Assembly (NCBI GenBank): GCA_005779345.1
Contig: SXJQ01000060.1
Coordinates: 1-7,976 of the forward strand
Length of the DNA: 7,976 nucleotides
Origin: Actinomycetota bacterium
Lineage (GTDB): Bacteria; Actinomycetota; Acidimicrobiia; IMCC26256; PALSA-610
Direction: 5' to 3'
The position numbers and the translations under genes are program-made. The notes beneath the pieces were generated by a model that was given only the letters and a program-made list of their open reading frames with translations, did not search any database and had not been told where the DNA came from. The first letter of the stretch is position 1. Each line of letters begins with the position of its first letter. Below, piece after piece: positions 1 through 5,794 of the stretch.

Positions 1-1
1 C

Positions 2-235
2 GTCGGATCGATCCAGGCACTCGAGACGATCAAGCTGTTGCTCGGTCTCGGCGAGCCGCTCATCGGCCGCCTCCTCGCCTACGACGCGCTCGAGCAGAGC
101 TTCCGCAACTTCAAGGTTCGTCGCGACCCCCTGTGCCCGACCTGCTCCGACGGCGCCGAGATCGTGATCGCCGAGTACGACCAGTTCTGCATGCCCCACG
201 CGGTCCTCGCGTCGGGCGACACGACCGGGCACTGA
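2..235 (+). CDS. MoeB/ThiF/HesA-family adenylyltransferase, C-terminal end (partial)
   Basis: This is the last 77 residues of an E1-like enzyme; the 5' part lies outside the window. Enzymes of this family adenylate the C-terminal glycine of a small ubiquitin-fold sulfur carrier (MoaD, ThiS or CysO) in the cytosol, for molybdopterin, thiamine or cysteine synthesis. The visible part begins VGSIQALETIKLLLG, the conserved helix after the active-site loop. It continues with GEPLIGRLLAYDAL and then RRDPLCPTC, whose CPTC is the second cysteine pair of the structural zinc site. It ends near EYDQFC, which matches the DYEQFC seen in actinobacterial MoeZ-type proteins. MoeZ then carries a rhodanese domain, but this protein stops about 14 residues after that motif, so it is a single-domain form. 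The ATP-binding region and first CxxC are not visible, so MoeB, ThiF and CysO-activating roles cannot be told apart. Family assignment is firm; the sub-function is open. Confidence 0.85.
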   Translation, partial: VGSIQALETIKLLLGLGEPLIGRLLAYDALEQSFRNFKVRRDPLCPTCSDGAEIVIAEYDQFCMPHAVLASGDTTGH

Positions 236-265
236 CCCGATCGGTCGGTCAGGCCGGGTCGGTCA

Positions 266-392
266 GTGGCCGCCGATCACGATCCGCGACGTTCCGACGG
301 CACGCGCGCCGAGCTGGCGGCGAGAGGTGCGCTCGCCGGCAAGTCGGTCCGCGGAGCAGATCCTCCGGCATCGGGTGGCCGACCGGGCGTGA
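266..392 (+). pseudogene. Decayed FitA/VapB-type ribbon-helix-helix antitoxin
   Basis: No intact frame is present, but pieces of a FitA-like antitoxin can be read in order. A GTG at 266 is followed by ITIRDVP (276-296), a typical N-terminal DNA-binding strand of this family. The frame then shifts to RAELAARGALAGKSV (305-349), the helix-turn-helix stretch. It shifts back to AEQILRHRVADRA (351-389), ending in TGA at 390-392. At least three single-base-type shifts separate the pieces: near 271-275, near 296 and near 350. The fragments keep family order and spacing, and the stop overlaps the toxin start as GTGA, as in functional pairs. In a working module this protein would bind and neutralise the PIN toxin and repress the operon. 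Here no functional product is expected. The reading rests on motif recognition, and the third piece is the weakest match. Confidence 0.55.
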
Positions 393-525
393 CCCTCGTG
401 GTCGACTCATCGGTCGTCGTCGCGGGGCGCTGGCCCAACTGCTCGACGTGCCCCTCGCGACCCTCGATGCCAAGCTCGCCGACGCGCCCGGCACCCGTTG
501 CACCTTCTCGACCCCGGACCTGTAG
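389..525 (+). pseudogene. Decayed VapC-type PIN-domain toxin with internal deletion
   Basis: Intact VapC toxins of this kind are about 130-residue RNases with a Mg-binding PIN domain. Here the GTG at 389 overlaps the antitoxin stop and gives VTLVVDSSVVVA (389-424), the standard first strand with the first catalytic Asp. Two extra bases follow. In another frame, 427-525 then gives ALAQLLDVPLATLDAKL and a tail containing APGTRC, ending in TAG. That is the usual VapC C-terminus with the late Asp of TLD. About 85 residues in between are missing, including the central acidic residues, and the two ends are out of frame with each other. The toxin must therefore be dead. The ends are characteristic enough that I am fairly sure of the family. 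A sequencing error cannot account for the loss of the whole middle. Confidence 0.68.
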
Positions 526-564
526 CCGGTTCGACTCCGAGGGACCACTCCGGTTGCCGATGAG

Positions 565-1821
565 ATGCACATGAAGCTCCGTCGAGTCCTCGTGCGTCTC
601 CTCGCGGTCACCGCTGCCGCGGTGGTCGCGGTCCCCGTCGTCGCGCCGGTCGCGGCCGACGCGGCGGTCTCCGGACCGGTGGTCACCGCGTACGGCACCG
701 CTCCGAAGTTCCGCGGTCCGGCCGGTCCGCTCAACCAGGCGGTCGTCGCCATCGCCGGCGACCCGGCGCACAGCGGCTTCTGGTCGCTCACCGCCGATGG
801 CGGCGTGTTCACGTCGGGCAACGCCGCGTTCTTCGGCGCGCCGGCCGGTCAGGCGATGCCCGGGAGCGCGGCCGACATGGCCGGGACCGCCACCGGGCGC
901 GGCTACTGGATCGTCACGACCCAGGGCGGCGTCTACCACTACGGCGACGCGCGCTGGCGCGGATCCGCGCGCGGCGAGACGACCAGGGCGATCGTCGGGA
1001 TCGCGGGAACGCCGAGCGGTCTCGGCTACTGGCTCGCGGCGGCCGACGGCGAGGTGTTCGCGTTCGGTGACGCGGATCACCTGGGTCAGGCCGTCAACCC
1101 GTTCGTGCCCTCGCACATCGTCGACATCGCATCGACCGCGACCGGCAACGGCTACGCGCTGCTCGACGCGAACGGCACCGTCTTCTCCTACGGCGACGCA
1201 CTCGACGTGGTGAAGCCGGCGAGGGTCGCCAAGCCCGCGGTCGCGCTCGAGATCGGGCCGCGCGACGACGGCTATTGGATCCTCGGCGCGAACGGCAGCG
1301 TCACGCGCTACAACACGTCGTTGCACGTCGGCGACGCGTCGGGGCTCCGCATGCAGGCCATCGACCTCGCGAGCACTCCCGGCGGTGGTGGCTACTGGAT
1401 CGCGAGCACGTCACCGTTTCCCGCGCTGCCCGGCAACTCCGGCGCGGGCCGGCGCGTCGTCTACTCGAACTCGCAGCAGCGCATCTGGCTCGTCGAGAGC
1501 AACGGCATCGTGAGCAACAGCTACCTCGTGTCGGGTCGCCGCGGCGCGCCGCCACCCGGCACGTACGCGATCGCGAGCAAGTCGCCGATGAGTTCGGCGG
1601 GGTCGTTGCGGTTGCCGTACATGAGCCGCTTCTACCGGGCGAGCAGCGGCAAGTGGATCGGCTTCCACGGGATCCCGCTGCGGCCTGACGGCACGCCGAT
1701 CCAGACCGACGCGCAGCTCGGTACGCCGCTGTCGCACGGCTGCGTCCGCATGAACCAGCAGTCCGTCAAGGTCGTCTACGACTGGACCCCGGTGGGGACC
1801 ACGGTCGTCGTCCTGCCCTGA
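565..1821 (+). CDS. Exported L,D-transpeptidase (YkuD domain) with N-terminal GYW-repeat domain
   Basis: The protein has 418 residues. Residues 1-34 look like a Sec signal peptide: MHMKLRR, a hydrophobic run, then an Ala-rich end near ADAA. Residues 57-284 hold six repeats of about 41 residues, each centred on G-[FY]-W followed by DGxVFxxGDA-like text. The cores are at 71, 113, 154, 196 (GYA), 236 and 276, and the last repeat is truncated after the core. Six such units suggest a beta-propeller. Residues 296-418 form a YkuD domain with HG at 368-369 and SHGCVRM at 390-396; Cys393 is the expected nucleophile. The family cross-links peptidoglycan stem peptides at meso-diaminopimelate (3-3 links) or attaches proteins to the wall, and acts outside the membrane. 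ATG 565 and ATG 571 are both possible starts. Neither has a clear Shine-Dalgarno site, and both keep the signal peptide. The gene stands alone and converges on the next one. Its exact substrate is not known from sequence. Confidence 0.9.
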   Translation: MHMKLRRVLVRLLAVTAAAVVAVPVVAPVAADAAVSGPVVTAYGTAPKFRGPAGPLNQAVVAIAGDPAHSGFWSLTADGGVFTSGNAAFFGAPAGQAMPGSAADMAGTATGRGYWIVTTQGGVYHYGDARWRGSARGETTRAIVGIAGTPSGLGYWLAAADGEVFAFGDADHLGQAVNPFVPSHIVDIASTATGNGYALLDANGTVFSYGDALDVVKPARVAKPAVALEIGPRDDGYWILGANGSVTRYNTSLHVGDASGLRMQAIDLASTPGGGGYWIASTSPFPALPGNSGAGRRVVYSNSQQRIWLVESNGIVSNSYLVSGRRGAPPPGTYAIASKSPMSSAGSLRLPYMSRFYRASSGKWIGFHGIPLRPDGTPIQTDAQLGTPLSHGCVRMNQQSVKVVYDWTPVGTTVVVLP

Positions 1822-1900
1822 CGGCCTGCGTCACACGGCCTGCGTCACACGGCCTGCGTCACACGGCCTGCGTCACACGGCCTGCGTCACACGGATTGCG
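1821..1900. repeat. 14-bp tandem repeat, five perfect copies plus a degenerate sixth
   Basis: The unit ACGGCCTGCGTCAC occurs head to tail at 1821-1834, 1835-1848, 1849-1862, 1863-1876 and 1877-1890 without a mismatch. A sixth copy starts at 1891 as ACGGATTGCG and then diverges. The first base is the last base of the transpeptidase stop codon, so the array starts exactly at the end of that gene. It fills most of the 101-bp gap before the converging lipoprotein gene. GGCC in each unit is self-complementary, so transcripts could form weak hairpins with 10-base loops, but there is no long stem and no T-tract. Perfect identity suggests recent expansion by slippage. It is not CRISPR-like, because there are no spacers. 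Confidence 0.95.
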
Positions 1901-1922
1901 CGCGCGGCCAGCCCGCGGACGC

Positions 1923-3602
1923 CTACGGCTGGATCCCCGGGTCGATCTCGGCTCGGTTCGTCGGCGCCGCGGGCACCTGGATCGCCGCGAGGTCGACCGT
2001 GCTGGGTACCGAGTCGCCGGTCGCGGGGACCGGCGGCGCGGTGAGCGCGTCGGGCATGTTCTCGAGCACGGGCGGATCGGGGAGCGCCGCGGTCGCGGCC
2101 TCGATGCTCGGCGGGTTGTGGTCGACCGTGCCGAGGATCTGCGCGGTCAACGTGTCGACGCCGGTCAACTCGGTCGCCGGTTCGCCCTCGCAGGGCTGCA
2201 CGGTCTCGATTTCGGGTGGGTAGCTCGTCGTGAAGTCGTTGCCGGCGAAGCAGTTCTCGTCGGCCGGGTCGGCGATCAGTCCGAGGTCGGTGTAGCTCGA
2301 CTCCTCGACGACGTTGTCGCGCACCGTGTTGCCGATCGACGCGTACTCGGGCGCCTCGGGTTGGATCGCGAGGACGATCCCGTAGCGATGACCGATCACG
2401 AGGTTGCGCTCGATCACGTTGTCGCGGCCGCCTGCGTTGATGATCCCGAACCCCTGGGCCACGAGCGCGATGTCGATCGCGGGCGTGAACCCGTTGTCGT
2501 TGTCGTGGACGAGGTTGCCGACGATCGTGGTTTCGCGCTCGGGCGGGTTCGCCTCGCCGTTGCCGCTGTTCGGCACGATGCCCGCGCGGTTGTAACGGAA
2601 GACGTTGTTCACGAGGTACAACTCGCCGCCGGCGTTCGTCCCCGAGTAGCCGAGACCGTTCCACTCCGCGACCGAGTCGCGCAGCACGGCGTTGCACGGG
2701 TAGCACTGGCCGATGTAGTAGCCGGCGTCGGCCGAACCCGCCGCGTAGTCGTGGTCGAACTCGCCGTTCACCGAATCGAACGAGTAGATGCCGTAGTCGC
2801 CGGTGCGCAGGCTCGTGAGATACGAACCGCGGTAACCGTCGACGCCGGTCCAGAAGAACGCATTGGTGGAGTAGTTGCGCGCGGTGAGGTTCTCGATCGC
2901 GACGCCGTCGGCGAGCACCTTGAACGCGTTCGGCAGGTCTTCGTCGAACTCGCCGTCGAGGATCGTCTCGTTGCGGTCGACGCCACGGATCACGATGTTC
3001 TCGTGGCCCGGGTTCACGGTGACGGCCTCGTGGTACACGCCCTTGTCGATGAGCACCAGCGACCCCGGCGCCGCCGCGTCGACCGCAGCCTGGATCGTCG
3101 GGTGGTCCTGCGGGACGCGCAGCGTGCCGGTCGCCTGGCCATCGGTCGGATCCGTCGCCACTGACTCCAACTCGCCGTCACCGACCACGACCGCGCCGAT
3201 CATCCCGACGACGTTCGAGCCGTGCAGCACACAGAAGTAGCGGTACGTGCCCGGTTCCGCGAACGTGAACTCGTACTTCGCACCGACTTTGATCTGATTG
3301 ATGCCGAACCCGAGTCCGAACCCGTCGCCGCCGAACGCGCCGATCTCGTGGATGTTGCGACCCTGGTTGTCGAAGACGATCTTCGTCCCGGGATCGACGC
3401 GCACGTTCTGCGGCGTGAACAGGTTGTCGGTGACGCGGATCGTCACCTCCGCCTCGCCGCGATGGTCCTCGACCTCGGTGTTCTCGATCGAGTCCTTCGC
3501 CGTGCTGTCGTTGCCGCGGTCGTCGCCGTCGCTGCCACACGCGCCGAGCACGAGCGTCAGGGTGGCGAGCACGGCGAGCGGGGTGAGCAGCCGATTGCGC
3601 AT
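1923..3602 (-). CDS. Lipoprotein: cupredoxin domain fused to right-handed beta-helix domain
   Basis: The protein has 559 residues. The N-terminus has a signal with lipobox LGAC, so Cys22 is the likely lipidation site; an acidic linker follows to about residue 50. Residues 52-140 form a cupredoxin (plastocyanin-like) domain. Its type 1 copper ligands can be read as His85 (in NIHE), Cys124, His127 and Met134 (FCVLHG, then VVGM). Residues 159-475 resemble a NosD/pectate-lyase-like parallel beta-helix. It starts TLRVPQDHPTIQAAVDAA, continues with many short N/D/G-rich turns, and has a CxxC at 300-303 and Cys451/Cys471. The last 80 residues are rich in Pro and Ala. The protein is expected on the outer face of the membrane and could transfer electrons or handle copper; the helix may bind a glycan or partner. 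AGAAGGA six bases before the ATG supports the start. It follows the aminopeptidase stop by 19 nt, so it is probably the last gene of the operon. Domain calls are strong; biological role unknown. Confidence 0.88.
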   Translation of the reverse strand: MRNRLLTPLAVLATLTLVLGACGSDGDDRGNDSTAKDSIENTEVEDHRGEAEVTIRVTDNLFTPQNVRVDPGTKIVFDNQGRNIHEIGAFGGDGFGLGFGINQIKVGAKYEFTFAEPGTYRYFCVLHGSNVVGMIGAVVVGDGELESVATDPTDGQATGTLRVPQDHPTIQAAVDAAAPGSLVLIDKGVYHEAVTVNPGHENIVIRGVDRNETILDGEFDEDLPNAFKVLADGVAIENLTARNYSTNAFFWTGVDGYRGSYLTSLRTGDYGIYSFDSVNGEFDHDYAAGSADAGYYIGQCYPCNAVLRDSVAEWNGLGYSGTNAGGELYLVNNVFRYNRAGIVPNSGNGEANPPERETTIVGNLVHDNDNGFTPAIDIALVAQGFGIINAGGRDNVIERNLVIGHRYGIVLAIQPEAPEYASIGNTVRDNVVEESSYTDLGLIADPADENCFAGNDFTTSYPPEIETVQPCEGEPATELTGVDTLTAQILGTVDHNPPSIEAATAALPDPPVLENMPDALTAPPVPATGDSVPSTVDLAAIQVPAAPTNRAEIDPGIQP

Positions 3603-3608
3603 CGGGAT

Positions 3609-3615
3609 TCCTTCT
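3609..3615 (-). promoter_or_regulatory. Ribosome binding site of the cupredoxin lipoprotein gene
   Basis: Read on the minus strand, AGAAGGA lies six bases before the ATG at 3602. It sits inside the 19-nt gap after the aminopeptidase stop. It fixes the start and supports translation from a shared transcript. Confidence 0.75.
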
Positions 3616-3621
3616 TTCGGT

Positions 3622-5091
3622 TCAGGCCCGGCCGGGCTTGCGGAAGCCCGACGCCAACTCGATCAAGGTCCGCACCCCGACGCCGGTGCCGCCGCGCGCC
3701 ACGAAGCCGTTGTCGGCCTCGGCGCGTGACGGGCCCGCGATGTCGAGGTGCGCCCACGGCACGTCGCCCGCGAACTCCTGGAGGAACAGGCCCGCGGTGA
3801 GCGCTCCCCCGTGCGGGCCGCCGATGTTCTTCATGTCGGCGATCTCGGAGTCGAGCAGCCGGCGGTATTCCTTGGGCAACGGCAGCGGCCACACCTTCTC
3901 GCCGACGCGGTCGGCGCAGGCCCGCACCTGGCCGACCCAACCCTCGTGGTTGCCCATCAACCCGGCGATCTGGTTGCCGAGCGCCACCATGCATGCACCG
4001 GTGAGCGTGGCGAGGTCGATCATCGCGTCGACGCCGTCGGCGGCCGCGAGCGCGAGTGCATCGGCGAGAATGAGTCGACCCTCGGCGTCGGTGTTCATCA
4101 CCTCGACGGTCTTGTCGTTCCGGTAGCGGATCACGTCGCCGAGTCGGTAGGCGGTCCCCGACGGCATGTTCTCGACGAGTGGGATGTAGCCGACCACACG
4201 CGTGCGCACGTCGAGCGCCGCGAGCACCGACATCGCGCTCACGACCGCGGCCGCGCCCGACATGTCGGTCTTCATCTGCTCCATGCCGTTCGACGGCTTG
4301 AGCGAGAGGCCACCGCTATCGAACACGACACCCTTGCCCACGAACCCGAGCGTGTGACGCGCGCCGCGCGGCGCGTACTCCAGCTTCACGAACCGGGGTG
4401 ATCGGCTCGAGCCCTGACCGACGGCGATCGTCCCGGCGAGACGCAACCGCTCGAGCTGGGGGCCCGAGAACACGGTGCACTTGAGTCCCGACCGGCGAGC
4501 GACCCGCTGCGCCTCGGCCGCGAACTGCGCGGGCGATTGCGTCCCGGCCGGCTCGTTCACGAGGTCGCGCGCCGCACACACCGCACCGGCGACCGTCGCG
4601 CCGGCCGCGAGTCCGGCGGCGACCTTGGCCGAGCCGCCGAGGACCACCACCGACGCGAGCGTGCTGCGCTTCGGATCGCTCTTGAACTTCAGGAACTGAT
4701 ACCCACCGAGCACGACTCCCTCGGCGAACGCCTGCGCGGCATCGCCCGCGTCGAGCCCGCGAGGAACGATGTCGAGCACCGTCGTCGCGACGGTCTTGGC
4801 CCGCTTCGCCTGACGCGCGATCGCAGCGCCGACACGACGCATCCCGTCGGCATCGAGCTTGCCCTTGTCGCCGAGGCCGACGACCACCACGGCGCGCGCG
4901 GCGACGCCCTCCACCGCCACGACCGCGGTCTGGCCCACCTCGCCCGTGAACCCGCTCGCCTCGAGCAGCGCGGCCGAACCCTTGGTGAGCAGATCGCTCC
5001 CTGGGCCCGGCTTGCGACCGGCGTGCAGCCCGACCGCGAGCAGATCGACACGTGCCCGCGCGGGCGCGGTCTGGGAGACGCTCAGCTTCAC
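3622..5091 (-). CDS. pepA: Leucyl aminopeptidase (M17 family)
   Basis: This is a cytosolic metallo-aminopeptidase that removes N-terminal residues, often Leu, from peptides; the family forms hexamers with two metal ions per active site. The reading gives 489 residues, normal for M17. Residues 1-150 are the variable N-terminal domain and about 165-489 the catalytic domain. The full catalytic set is present: Lys253 and Asp258 in GKGVVFDSGG, Lys265 in LSLKP, Asp276 in MKTDM, and Asp335, Glu337 and Arg339 in the signature NTDAEGRL. Two GTG starts are possible, at 5097 (adds two residues) and 5091. GGAGG ends 4 nt before the first and 10 nt before the second; I prefer 5091 on spacing. An open frame continues upstream to 5298 but only overlaps the adenosyltransferase gene and is not real. 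The gene follows that stop by 22 nt and precedes the lipoprotein gene by 19 nt. Confidence 0.95.
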   Translation of the reverse strand: MKLSVSQTAPARARVDLLAVGLHAGRKPGPGSDLLTKGSAALLEASGFTGEVGQTAVVAVEGVAARAVVVVGLGDKGKLDADGMRRVGAAIARQAKRAKTVATTVLDIVPRGLDAGDAAQAFAEGVVLGGYQFLKFKSDPKRSTLASVVVLGGSAKVAAGLAAGATVAGAVCAARDLVNEPAGTQSPAQFAAEAQRVARRSGLKCTVFSGPQLERLRLAGTIAVGQGSSRSPRFVKLEYAPRGARHTLGFVGKGVVFDSGGLSLKPSNGMEQMKTDMSGAAAVVSAMSVLAALDVRTRVVGYIPLVENMPSGTAYRLGDVIRYRNDKTVEVMNTDAEGRLILADALALAAADGVDAMIDLATLTGACMVALGNQIAGLMGNHEGWVGQVRACADRVGEKVWPLPLPKEYRRLLDSEIADMKNIGGPHGGALTAGLFLQEFAGDVPWAHLDIAGPSRAEADNGFVARGGTGVGVRTLIELASGFRKPGRA

Positions 5092-5101
5092 GGGCACGGT
5101 T

Positions 5102-5106
5102 CCTCC
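5102..5106 (-). promoter_or_regulatory. Ribosome binding site of pepA
   Basis: Minus-strand GGAGG lies in the short gap after the adenosyltransferase stop. It is 10 nt before GTG 5091 and 4 nt before GTG 5097. It rules out the longer upstream frame as the true start but does not fully separate the two GTGs. Confidence 0.75.
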
Positions 5107-5113
5107 GGGTGTC

Positions 5114-5677
5114 CTACGAGCGAGTTTCGCCGGTGCGGGCGGCACGCCAGGTGCCTTCCTGCCAACGCGCCAGCGTCCACAGCAGGTCGGCGAGTCGGTT
5201 GAGATAGGGCACGACCTGGCTGGTCGGGTCGAGCCAACCCGCGCGCGTCGCGGCGACGGCGTCGCGCTCGGCTCGCCGGGCGACGGTCCGCGCGACATCG
5301 AGCAGCGCGCCGACGCGTCCCTCGCCGGGGAGCACGAACTCGGTGGGCGGATCGAACCGGCGCGTGACGTCGTCGATCACGGGCTCCATCGCCGCAACCA
5401 TCGCCGCGGTGACCCGGGTGACCTCGTCGGTGAGCTTCGCGCGGTTGTCGGGTGCCGTCGCGAGTTCGGCACCGACCACGAACAGGTCGCGCTGGAGACG
5501 CAGCAGCAGTGTCCACAGCTCGCCGTCGGGGTCGGCCTCGGCGCGCGCCGCGCCGAGCGCGCTGACGGTCTCGTCGACCGTGCCGTAGGCGCTCGGGCCG
5601 ACGTCGTCCGTGCCGACACGACCGCCATGGAACAGGCCCGTGGTGCCGTCGTCGCCGGTCTTCGTGTACACCTTCAC
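5114..5677 (-). CDS. Cob(I)alamin adenosyltransferase, PduO type
   Basis: The enzyme transfers the 5'-deoxyadenosyl group of ATP to cob(I)alamin, giving adenosylcobalamin, in the cytosol. From GTG 5677 the protein has 187 residues, the usual length for this trimeric, four-helix-bundle family. It begins VKVYTKTGDDGTTGLF, the conserved N-terminal ATP-binding strand and loop. AYGTVDE follows at 30-36. ARTVARRAER (129-138) holds the arginines of the active site, and LNRLADLLWTLARW (159-172) is the conserved last helix. One family motif is altered: the usual DELN reads DETV at 35-38. The frame stays open to 6115, but that part overlaps metH antisense and does not resemble the family. No Shine-Dalgarno site precedes the GTG; a TAGACT box 8 nt upstream suggests leaderless translation. 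The gene heads the pepA-lipoprotein group and is divergent from metH. Confidence 0.93.
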   Translation of the reverse strand: MKVYTKTGDDGTTGLFHGGRVGTDDVGPSAYGTVDETVSALGAARAEADPDGELWTLLLRLQRDLFVVGAELATAPDNRAKLTDEVTRVTAAMVAAMEPVIDDVTRRFDPPTEFVLPGEGRVGALLDVARTVARRAERDAVAATRAGWLDPTSQVVPYLNRLADLLWTLARWQEGTWRAARTGETRS

Positions 5678-5685
5678 CGCGCCGG

Positions 5686-5691
5686 AGTCTA
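5686..5691 (-). promoter_or_regulatory. Candidate -10 box of a leaderless promoter for the adenosyltransferase gene
   Basis: On the minus strand, TAGACT matches the actinobacterial TAnnnT -10 pattern. Eight bases separate it from GTG 5677, so transcription would begin at or next to the start codon. No Shine-Dalgarno site is present. I see no convincing -35 box. Confidence 0.5.
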
Positions 5692-5781
5692 CGGGGCGAG
5701 GGACTTCGCGGGGGCCGGCGGCGGGTCGGGCGCGGTGACCGAGCCGGCGAATCGACCGGACCGAACGAGGACCGAGCCCAC

Positions 5782-5787
5782 TACCCT
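5782..5787 (+). promoter_or_regulatory. Candidate -10 box of a leaderless promoter for metH
   Basis: TACCCT matches TAnnnT and ends 7 nt before the metH ATG at 5795. That is the spacing expected if the transcript begins at the A of ATG. There is no Shine-Dalgarno site at a useful distance (only GGGA directly against the ATG) and no clear -35 box at 16-18 nt. Confidence 0.5.
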
Positions 5788-5794
5788 GTCGGGA

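Noticed and set aside
233..266. Inverted TGACC/GGTCA and a direct 10-bp repeat (GGTCGGTCAG at 243 and 257) after the first gene
   Set aside because: The stem is five pairs with no T-tract and the repeat is only two copies, so neither a terminator nor an operator can be supported.
277..1326. 349-residue minus-strand open frame over the TA remnant and transpeptidase start
   Set aside because: The protein is Arg/Gly/Asp-rich and low in complexity, shows no domain, and is antisense to the transpeptidase gene.
1821..1900. CRISPR array
   Set aside because: The copies are directly adjacent with no spacers, and the 14-bp unit is too short.
1903..1917. Hairpin CGCGG/CCGCG with a 5-base loop as a terminator between the convergent genes
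   Set aside because: The stem has only five pairs and there is no T-tract on either strand; such words are common at this GC content.
1896..3164. 422-residue plus-strand open frame opposite the lipoprotein gene
   Set aside because: It is antisense to a gene with a lipobox, copper ligands and a good Shine-Dalgarno site, and its composition is that of a shadow frame.
5098..5298. N-terminal extension of the pepA frame
   Set aside because: It overlaps the adenosyltransferase coding region in another frame, and a strong GGAGG site marks a start near 5091-5097.
5678..5794. Cobalamin riboswitch upstream of metH
   Set aside because: The gap is too short for the aptamer and shows no B12-box sequence, and the -10 box placement leaves almost no leader.
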